Assembly: GCF_016862395.1 (NCBI RefSeq)
Contig: NZ_BOMW01000072.1
Coordinates: 1 to 46,751 of the forward strand
Reading direction: 5' to 3'
Source of the DNA: Actinoplanes siamensis
GTDB lineage: Bacteria; Actinomycetota; Actinomycetes; Mycobacteriales; Micromonosporaceae
Length of the DNA stretch: 46,751 bases
In this document: piece by piece, positions 40,683-46,751 of the stretch
Layout: the number at the start of each line of letters is the position of its first letter
Numbering within the stretch: position 1 is the stretch's first letter
Made by a program: the position numbers and the translations under genes
The notes under the pieces: generated by a model
What the model was told of the DNA's origin: nothing
Databases searched by the model: none
The model's input: the letters and a program-made list of their open reading frames with translations, nothing else

Positions 40683-41518
40683 CCGCCCTGACGGCCGCCG
40701 CGTCCGCCCGGCTGCGCCTCCGCGGGCAGCCGGCGGCGGCGCTCGCCGCGCTGGTCCTGCTGCTGTGGGTCGGCGCCGCGCTGTTCTGGCCGCACCTCGT
40801 GCCCCAGGACCCGGCTCTGCAGGTGCCGGCCGAACGGTTCCGGTCGCCGAGCGCGGCCCACTGGCTGGGCACCGACCAGTTCGGCCGGGACGTCTTCGCC
40901 CGGATGCTGGCCGGTTCGCGCCCGGTGCTGACGGTGGCGCCGCTGGCGACGGCGCTCGGCGTCGCCGCCGGCGCCGCGATCGGCCTGACGACCGGTACGC
41001 TGCGCGGCTGGGTCGACGACATCGTCATGCGGGTCCTGGATGCGGCCGTGGTTTTCCCGGCGGTGATCGCCGCGGTCTTGTTCGTCGCCCTGCTCGGCCA
41101 CTCGACGGTGGTCCTGGTGCTGGTCATCGGGGCGGCGTTCGTGCCCATCGTGGCCCGCAGCGTACGCGCTGCCACCCTGGTCGAGCGGGAGCGGCCCTAC
41201 GTCGAGGCGGCGCTGCTGCGGGGCGAGCCGCGCGCGTCGCTGATGCTGCGGGAGATCCTGCCCAACATCCGGGGCACGTTGCTGGTCGAGGCGACATCCC
41301 GGCTCGGCGACGCCATCTTCGCCGCCGCGACCCTGTCATTCCTCGGACTGGGACAAGGGCCCGGGTCGCCGGAATGGGGTGCCTCGGTGTCGGAGAACCG
41401 GGTCTGGCTGCAACTGGCCCCCTGGACCGTGCTGGCCCCCGCGCTGGCCATCGGCTCGCTGGTCATCGCCGTCGCGCTGCTGGCCGACGTGCTTCGTCAG
41501 CGATGGGACGGACGATGA
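40679..41518 (+). CDS. Peptide-type ABC permease (DppC-like)
   Basis: Start at ATG 40679 (ATGA overlap), giving 279 residues. DppC features: HWLGTDQFGRDVFARMLAGS at about 60-80, ALLRGEPRASLMLREILPN in the EAA loop, and LSFLGLGQGPGSPEWGASVS near the end. Five or six transmembrane helices. It overlaps the ATPase gene by 4 bp. Confidence 0.93.
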   Translation: MTALTAAASARLRLRGQPAAALAALVLLLWVGAALFWPHLVPQDPALQVPAERFRSPSAAHWLGTDQFGRDVFARMLAGSRPVLTVAPLATALGVAAGAAIGLTTGTLRGWVDDIVMRVLDAAVVFPAVIAAVLFVALLGHSTVVLVLVIGAAFVPIVARSVRAATLVERERPYVEAALLRGEPRASLMLREILPNIRGTLLVEATSRLGDAIFAAATLSFLGLGQGPGSPEWGASVSENRVWLQLAPWTVLAPALAIGSLVIAVALLADVLRQRWDGR

Positions 41519-43434
41519 GCGGGTTGCGGGTCGACGGGCTGTCGATGGCGTACGGCGACGCGCCGGCGCTGCACGAGGTGTCGTTCACAGTGGCGCCGGG
41601 GGAGATGTTCGGGCTGGTCGGCGAGTCCGGCTGCGGCAAGTCGACACTCGGCTACCTGCTCGGCGGCCACCTGCACCCGGGCGCCCGGGTACTCGGCGGC
41701 CGGATCGAGGTCGACGGCGTCGATGTGCTGTCGCTGCGTGGAGCCGCCCTGAGCCGCTGGCGATCGACCGGCATCGCGTTCGTGCACCAGGAGGCGTCCA
41801 GTTCCCTGGATCCGACGATGCGGGTCGGACGACAGGTCGAAGAGGTGCTCCGCGCGCACGGGCTCGGCCGCCGGGAGGCCGCGGCGCGGGCGCTCGAGCT
41901 GCTGCGGCAGGTGCGGCTGCCGGACGCCGCCGCGCTCGCCCGCCGCTATCCGCATCAGCTTTCCGGCGGTCAGCAGCAGCGGGTGGTCATCGCCTGCGCG
42001 CTGGCCGGGCGCCCCCGGCTGCTCGTGCTCGACGAACCGACCACCGGGTTGGACGCGTCGGTGCAGCGTGAGGTGCTGGCGCTGCTGGTCGAGCTGGTTG
42101 CCGACCTGTCCGCGGCGGTGGTGCTGATCAGTCACGACGTCGAGCTGGTGGGGCAGGTGTGCGACCGGGTCGGCGTGCTCTACGCGGGCCGGCTGGTCGA
42201 GGTCGGAGCGGCGTCCGACGTGCTGCGCGAGCCGGCCCATCCGTACACCGCCGGGCTGCTCGACGGCGTGCCCCGCATCGGTGTCCCGCGGACGGTTCGG
42301 AGGCTGCGGCCGATCGGCGGGAGCCCACCCGCGCCGGGCGAACCGATCGCCGGCTGCGCGTTCGCGGCGCGCTGTCCGGTGGCAGACGACCGGTGCACCG
42401 CGGCCGAACCGGTGCTCGACGAGGCTGCCGTGGCCGGGCGGGCAGTTCGCTGCATTCGTCCGGGTAGCTCACCGCGTACGGGCGCATCACCGGTCGGCGA
42501 TGAGCCGGCGCCGGCCGAAGCCGCCGAACCGAAACCGCTCCTGGAAATTCGTGGTCTGGTCCGCCGGTATGGACGCACGGTGGCGGTCGACCACGTCGAT
42601 CTGACCATCGGCGCGGGCGAGATCCTCGGCCTGGTCGGCGAGTCGGGCAGCGGCAAGACCACGCTGGCCCGGGCGATCACCGGGTTGGCCCCGGACGGCG
42701 ACGGCGAACTGCTGCTCGACGGTGTGCCCCTGCCGGCCCGGCTGTCCCGGCGTCCGGTCGCCGTGCGCCGGCGGGTGCAGATGGTGTTCCAGAACTTCGA
42801 CGCCGCGCTCAACCCGGCCCACCGGATCCGCCACATCCTCGAGCGGGCGATCCGCACCCTGCACGGCGACCGCGACCTGCGGCTGCTCACCGACCGGACG
42901 CAGATCGACCCCAGCCTTCTCGATCGGCGCCCGGAGCGGCTCTCCGGCGGGCAGAAGCAGCGCGTCGCGATCGCCCGGAGCCTGGCCGGCGATCCGTCGG
43001 TGATCGTCTGCGACGAGCCGGTCTCGGCTCTCGACCTCAGTGTGCAGGCGGGAGTGCTGGAGCTTCTCGCCGCCGAGCGTGACCGCAACGGCACGTCCTT
43101 GCTGTTCGTCTCGCACGACCTCGCGGTCGTCGACTATCTCGCCGACCGTGTCGCCGTGATGTACCGGGGGCAGATCGTCGAGCAAGGAACCACCGCCGAC
43201 GTGCTCGAGGGTCCGCACCACCCCTACACCCAGACGCTGCTGGCGGCGCCGGGAGGCGCGACCCGAACCGTCCCGGTGGCCGGCGGCTGCCGATTCGTCG
43301 CGGCCTGCCCTCAACGTGTTCCCGGCCTGTGCGAGAACACCCCGCCGCCGGTCGTCAGCCTCGGCGCCGGCCACACCGTCCGCTGCCATCTCGAACCGTC
43401 CCTCCTTCCGCGCCGCACCCGGAGGTATGCATGA
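41515..43434 (+). CDS. Fused dual ABC ATPase (DppD-DppF type)
   Basis: The 639-residue product has two complete ATPase halves. First half: Walker A GESGCGKST (about 36-44), signature LSGGQQQRVVIACAL, Walker B LLVLDEPTTGLD, then a Cys-containing oligopeptide C-terminal region (CAFAARCPVADDRC). Second half: Walker A GESGSGKTT (about 375-383), signature LSGGQKQRVAIARSL, Walker B VIVCDEPVSALD, and a similar Cys-rich tail (CRFVAACPQRVPGLC). Both halves keep the catalytic motifs. It energises the two permeases before it and overlaps the next gene by 4 bp. Confidence 0.94.
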   Translation: MSGLRVDGLSMAYGDAPALHEVSFTVAPGEMFGLVGESGCGKSTLGYLLGGHLHPGARVLGGRIEVDGVDVLSLRGAALSRWRSTGIAFVHQEASSSLDPTMRVGRQVEEVLRAHGLGRREAAARALELLRQVRLPDAAALARRYPHQLSGGQQQRVVIACALAGRPRLLVLDEPTTGLDASVQREVLALLVELVADLSAAVVLISHDVELVGQVCDRVGVLYAGRLVEVGAASDVLREPAHPYTAGLLDGVPRIGVPRTVRRLRPIGGSPPAPGEPIAGCAFAARCPVADDRCTAAEPVLDEAAVAGRAVRCIRPGSSPRTGASPVGDEPAPAEAAEPKPLLEIRGLVRRYGRTVAVDHVDLTIGAGEILGLVGESGSGKTTLARAITGLAPDGDGELLLDGVPLPARLSRRPVAVRRRVQMVFQNFDAALNPAHRIRHILERAIRTLHGDRDLRLLTDRTQIDPSLLDRRPERLSGGQKQRVAIARSLAGDPSVIVCDEPVSALDLSVQAGVLELLAAERDRNGTSLLFVSHDLAVVDYLADRVAVMYRGQIVEQGTTADVLEGPHHPYTQTLLAAPGGATRTVPVAGGCRFVAACPQRVPGLCENTPPPVVSLGAGHTVRCHLEPSLLPRRTRRYA

Positions 43435-44075
43435 CCCTGCCCACGCAGATCGAGAACGAGTTCGCCGGCCTGCCGCCCGGCCGTGCCGTCCACCGGCGCT
43501 GGGTGAACGTGGTCACCGGCGGCCACCTCAGCGGCGTCTTCTGGGGCCGTGGCGCCCCGGAGGTCGTCCTGCTCCATGACGCCGGCGGCAGCGCGCGCTC
43601 GTGGGATGCCGTGTTGTCGCGCCTCGACCTTCCGGCGGTCGCCATCGACCTGCCCGGCCACGGCCGGTCAAACAGTGGCCCGGCCGGCGACGACCGCCCG
43701 GCACGGGCCGCCCGCCCGGTGATCGAGGCCATCCGATCCTTCGCGCCGAACCATCGCGTGATCGCCGGGCAGGGGCTCGGCGCTCTCGTCGCCTTGGCCG
43801 CGGCCGAACGGGCCCCGGCCGCCGTCCATCGGCTCGTACTGATCGACACGCTTCCGGACGCATCGGCCGACGACCGGCACTGGGCCGCGCTGGCCGCGCT
43901 CTCCGAACCACCTCTGCTCATCCTGGCCCGCCTTGGCGTGGTCGGCGAGGACGCGCTCGCCCGATTCCGGCAGCAGGTCCCGGCCGGCCGCATCAACGAC
44001 ATCGCCACCGAACGAACCGAGGCGCCGGCGGCCGCGATCGCCGCGGCGCTCACCGACCAGGAGGCCAGCTCATGA
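43431..44075 (+). CDS. Alpha/beta-hydrolase fold protein lacking the nucleophile
   Basis: Start at ATG 43431 with GGAGG 5-10 nt upstream; 214 residues. Fold landmarks are clear: an oxyanion-type HDAGGSARSWD at about 49-59, DLPGHGRS at about 73-80, and the strand-turn-helix VIAGQGLGALVALAAAERAP. The nucleophile position of the G-x-S-x-G elbow is Gly115 (GQGLG), and no His is evident in the late catalytic position. The protein is also shorter than the usual 260-300 residues. It is tightly coupled on both sides, so it is probably made and used, as a non-hydrolytic partner, binding protein or decarboxylase-like enzyme. Confidence 0.8.
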   Translation: MTLPTQIENEFAGLPPGRAVHRRWVNVVTGGHLSGVFWGRGAPEVVLLHDAGGSARSWDAVLSRLDLPAVAIDLPGHGRSNSGPAGDDRPARAARPVIEAIRSFAPNHRVIAGQGLGALVALAAAERAPAAVHRLVLIDTLPDASADDRHWAALAALSEPPLLILARLGVVGEDALARFRQQVPAGRINDIATERTEAPAAAIAAALTDQEASS

Positions 44076-45073
44076 CCACGTTCGACCTCGACGCACTCCT
44101 GCGCGACGACGCCCCCTCGGCCGAGTCCGCCGAGTTGCTCCGGACCATCGAGCAGATCGGCATCGTCCAGGTCGTCAACCACGGCGTTCCGGGCGAGCTG
44201 ATCGCCGACTTCCACCGGCGTATCGGCCGCGTCCTCGACCTGCCCCGGGCCGAGAAGGCCACGCTGGCCAGCCCGACCGGCCACCCGTACCGGGGCTGGC
44301 GGCAATGGCCGGACGACTTCGGCCGGCTCGAGCTCGAGCGCTTCAGCATCGGCCAGTTCGACAACGCCGGGGATGCCCGCGCAGCCGGGGTCCCCGAGCG
44401 GTACGCCGAGGTCTTCGCCCACGGCAACGTGTGGCCGTCCCAGGAACCCGGCCTGCGGGAGGTCGCGTTCGCCTATCAGGAGGCGCTGCACGGGCTGGCC
44501 CTGCGGGTGTTCGGCCTCTACGCCCGGCTGCTCGGGGTGCCCGCCTCGACGTTCCCGATCGGGGACCCGCAGTACACCACGTTTGTGATCAACAACTATC
44601 CGACCTGGACCTACGACGACGACCCCGCTGACAAGCTCCTGCTGCTCGAGCACGCCGACAACTCGGTGCTGACCGTGCTGCACCAGGAGGGTGACTACGC
44701 CGGCCTGCAGGCCCAGCGGCCGGACGGATCCTGGGGCCCGGTCCCGATCGTTCCCGGCGCCCTGCAGATTTTCACCGGGTCGCTGTTCGCCCGCTGGACC
44801 AACGGCCGACTCAGCCCAGGGCGGCACCGGGTCGCGGCCGGAGGCACGGTGACTCGACGTTCCTCGGCCGTGTTCGTCTATCCGAGCCTCGACACGGTGG
44901 TCGAGCCGATACCGGCGTTCGTCGGCGAGGACGGCCCCGAGTTCGAGCCGTACGACGTCGGTGGAGAGGCTCTGCGAGCGGTCGAGGACTACCTGACCGT
45001 GTTCGGCCGTCCCGAGCAGGTGGCCGCGTGGCGCCAGGGCCGGCCGTATGTGGCCGCGGTGAACGAGTCGTGA
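44072..45073 (+). CDS. Isopenicillin N synthase-like Fe(II)/2-oxoglutarate oxygenase
   Basis: Start at ATG 44072 (4-bp overlap with the hydrolase-fold gene), giving 333 residues. The N-terminal DIOX_N-type region has IEQIGIVQVVNHGVP. The jelly-roll core holds the facial triad H194-x-D196 (LLLEHADNSVLTVL) and H252 (LSPGRHRV), and the R-x-S pair R263/S265 (RRSSAVFVYPS) that normally binds 2-oxoglutarate carboxylate. Such enzymes hydroxylate, desaturate or cleave C-S/C-N neighbouring carbons. In this operon it is a second oxidative step besides the flavin monooxygenase. Substrate unknown. Confidence 0.9.
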   Translation: MTTFDLDALLRDDAPSAESAELLRTIEQIGIVQVVNHGVPGELIADFHRRIGRVLDLPRAEKATLASPTGHPYRGWRQWPDDFGRLELERFSIGQFDNAGDARAAGVPERYAEVFAHGNVWPSQEPGLREVAFAYQEALHGLALRVFGLYARLLGVPASTFPIGDPQYTTFVINNYPTWTYDDDPADKLLLLEHADNSVLTVLHQEGDYAGLQAQRPDGSWGPVPIVPGALQIFTGSLFARWTNGRLSPGRHRVAAGGTVTRRSSAVFVYPSLDTVVEPIPAFVGEDGPEFEPYDVGGEALRAVEDYLTVFGRPEQVAAWRQGRPYVAAVNES

Positions 45074-45840
45074 CCGCGGTTGTGAAGCGCCGGCACCCGG
45101 TTGCGGACGGAGTCATCACCTGGGAGCCCAGTGAGCGCCGGGTCCGGGGCCTGGCCGGCGACGAGACGATCGTGGACAGCCGGCGTCCGATCCTGATCTG
45201 GCTACCCGGTCAAGCTGTGCCGCTGTACGCCTTTCCCGAGCAGGACGTGCGCGTCGATCTGCTGCGTCCGGCGGGTGCCACCTCGTACGACCTCGTTCTG
45301 GGTCCGGAAGTACGCGAGGCGGCGGCGTGGCGGTTCGCCGAACCGCAACTGGCCGCGTTTCTCGCCTTCGAGTGGTTCGAGCGCACCGGCCGTGGGCTTG
45401 ACCATTGGTACGAGGAGGACGAGGAGATCTTCGTGCACCCGCGTGACCCGTACAAGCGGGTCGACGCGATCCACAGCTCCCGGCATGTGACGGTGGAGAT
45501 CGGTGGCCGCGTCGTCGCCGAATCGCGCCGGCCGGTGCTGGTCTTCGAGACCCGTCTGCCGACCCGCTACTACCTGCCACGCGACGACGTACGGCTGGAC
45601 CTGCTCACCCCCACTGATCTGAGCACGGGGTGTCCGTACAAAGGCACCGCCGGGTATTGGTCCCTGAACGACGCGGATCAGGTGCCACCGAACATCGCCT
45701 GGAGCTATCCGGATCCGCTCCCGGCGGTCGGGGCGATCGCCGGGCACATCGCCTTTTACAACGAGGTCGCTGACATCACGGTCGACGGCGAACGGCTCGA
45801 ACGCCCGCACACCTCGTTCACCGAGCGGCTGCGGCGTTAA
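45070..45840 (+). CDS. Tandem DUF427 protein
   Basis: Start at GTG 45070 (4-bp overlap), giving 256 residues. Two DUF427 units are seen: RVRGLAGDETIVDSRRPILI with a following PLYAFPEQDVRVDLL, and VTVEIGGRVVAESRRPVLVF with TRYYLPRDDVRLDLLTPT, then the Cys/Gly motif CPYKGTAGYWSL and DIAFYNEVADITVDGE-like end (HIAFYNEVADITVDGERLER). The second unit is the more complete. Function is unknown; the family often sits in catabolic operons. It closes the 14-kb co-directional run. Confidence 0.85.
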   Translation: MTAVVKRRHPVADGVITWEPSERRVRGLAGDETIVDSRRPILIWLPGQAVPLYAFPEQDVRVDLLRPAGATSYDLVLGPEVREAAAWRFAEPQLAAFLAFEWFERTGRGLDHWYEEDEEIFVHPRDPYKRVDAIHSSRHVTVEIGGRVVAESRRPVLVFETRLPTRYYLPRDDVRLDLLTPTDLSTGCPYKGTAGYWSLNDADQVPPNIAWSYPDPLPAVGAIAGHIAFYNEVADITVDGERLERPHTSFTERLRR

Positions 45841-46062
45841 CTTGCCGTTTAACCTCCGACCCCCACCTGGCCCCACGGCGGAGCAGCCCACTGGGTCGTC
45901 AGCGGCGACTACAGCGAGTGTCGGCCACCCGCGGGGGCGCGGTAGAGACCGGGCCATACGCGCGCTATCGGCGGCAGATCCGGATGCTGGCCGCGATGAC
46001 GGAGGCCAAAGGGTGACGTCAGTGATGGCCCTGTCCTGGGTTCGACTGTTGCTGTACGCGGA
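45841..46062. other. Intergenic region after the organosulfur-type run
   Basis: No complete gene is seen. Short plus-strand frames such as AHWVVSGDYSEC (to a TAG) and TGPYARYRRQIRMLAAMTEA (to a TGA at 46013-46015) look like protein remnants, but have no start and no recognised family. Confidence 0.4.
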
Positions 46063-46620
46063 TCAGATTGCCTGACCGGCCGCTGTGTGCACGTGTAGGT
46101 GCCCGCTGTTCGGGAACGCGGGCGGTGCGGCCGGGAGTAGATCGTGCAAGAGGTAGCCGCACTTGATCGCCACCCGGCAGGATGCCTGGTTGTCGTCCGC
46201 GTGGAACAAGTCCAAGCGGGTGAGCGGGACGATCTCCTGCGTCCTGAGCGCCCATCGGGACACGGTCTGCAGGGCGCGCGGGGCCACACCTTGCCCCCGG
46301 GCGTGGGCCGCAGTCCAGTAGCCGACCTCCGCCACGTCGGCGGCCCCTACCGTCACCGCCACGTGACCGAGCGGCGAATGGTCATCCACGTCGGTCACCA
46401 CGGCGAAACTGAACCGCGTTGCCGCGGCCCAGCCGGCGGCCTGTTCGCCGAGCCACTGTTGAGCTCGGGCCTCGTCAGCCAGTGTGGTGGACAGCCAGCG
46501 GCGCAGCCCTGAATCCTGATGCGCCGCGACCAGCGTCGGCAGGTCTTCGAACCGCCACGGCCTGAGCAGCAGAGCGGATCCGGGGCCCGGCGCGGACAAG
46601 ATCACCGTCACAGGCGACAT
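46063..46620 (-). CDS. GNAT family N-acetyltransferase
   Basis: Start preferred at ATG 46620, because it begins a normal RimJ-like opening (GSALLLRPWRFEDLPTLVAA); a longer in-frame start at 46680 adds an atypical Arg/Gly-rich leader. The 185-residue protein has the acetyl-CoA-binding stretch VGYWTAAHARGQGVAPRALQ with an R-G-Q-G-V-A loop, and the late DLFHADDNQASCRVAIKCGY typical of RimJ/RimL-type GNATs. It should acetylate an amino group of a small molecule, peptide or protein N-terminus. It is convergent with the long operon and not obviously part of it. Confidence 0.9.
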   Translation of the reverse strand: MSPVTVILSAPGPGSALLLRPWRFEDLPTLVAAHQDSGLRRWLSTTLADEARAQQWLGEQAAGWAAATRFSFAVVTDVDDHSPLGHVAVTVGAADVAEVGYWTAAHARGQGVAPRALQTVSRWALRTQEIVPLTRLDLFHADDNQASCRVAIKCGYLLHDLLPAAPPAFPNSGHLHVHTAAGQAI

Positions 46621-46751
46621 TCTCGCGCTGTCGAACGAACTCGCCCCGGGCGGGCCGCCCCGACGCGCGCAACTCGGCATGGTGGTGCGTCGCTCAGCGC
46701 GGAGCGGGGTACATGCAGCGTGACGGCTCGTCGGGTGCCGGCGCGCTCGTC

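Overview
The window looks like chromosome of a high-GC filamentous actinomycete. Evidence: third-position G/C bias in almost every frame, frequent GTG starts, F420-dependent enzyme families, YtxH/holin/DUF3618/YihY envelope genes, discoidin-type secreted glycosidases and actinobacterial LacI/TetR regulators. Gene style fits Micromonosporaceae (Actinoplanes-like), but that is inference, not a match. No rRNA, complete tRNA, CRISPR or intact mobile element is visible.

Layout. 1-4.0 kb: envelope/stress genes (YtxH-like, holin-X-like, DUF3618, YihY/BrkB, DUF2267), the last behind a SigF/SigB-like promoter. 4.2-5.0 kb: flavin reductase and a frameshifted small membrane protein. 5.1-11.4 kb: a LacI regulator and two secreted carbohydrate-active proteins; an identical 14-bp palindrome lies upstream of the regulator and of both proteins, so this reads as a self-contained polysaccharide regulon. 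11.5-18.4 kb: a 2H phosphoesterase, an amine-oxidase-family flavoprotein whose domain order appears circularly permuted, a zinc-type dehydrogenase, two F420-type oxidoreductases, and a TetR/TIM-barrel pair with matching operators. 18.3-23.4 kb: a large secreted M14 carboxypeptidase, a DAO-family oxidase and a divergent TetR gene.

23.39-31.6 kb is a scar zone. It starts with the 3' end of a tRNA plus its terminator (an attachment-site remnant). It then holds a truncated and frameshifted secreted DNRLRE/toxin-like protein fused at its broken end to a truncated IS transposase, an orphan Imm8 immunity gene, other decayed fragments, a SnoaL-like gene, a CPBP protease, a NarL-type two-component pair, and two decayed genes including a PAPS-reductase-like N-terminus.

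31.8-45.8 kb is one long co-directional run, mostly with 1-4 bp overlaps or very short gaps. In order: sulfonate/taurine-type ABC permease and ATPase, AprA/fumarate-reductase-like flavoprotein, 2x[4Fe-4S] ferredoxin, sulfonate-type binding lipoprotein, a decayed second flavoprotein copy, an NtaA/SnaA/DszA-type flavin monooxygenase, a complete peptide-type ABC importer with fused ATPases, an alpha/beta-hydrolase fold lacking its nucleophile, an IPNS-like Fe(II) oxygenase and a tandem DUF427 protein. Together these suggest uptake and oxidative breakdown of an organosulfur (or similar heteroatom) compound, with no obvious characterised equivalent as a whole. The window ends with a GNAT acetyltransferase.
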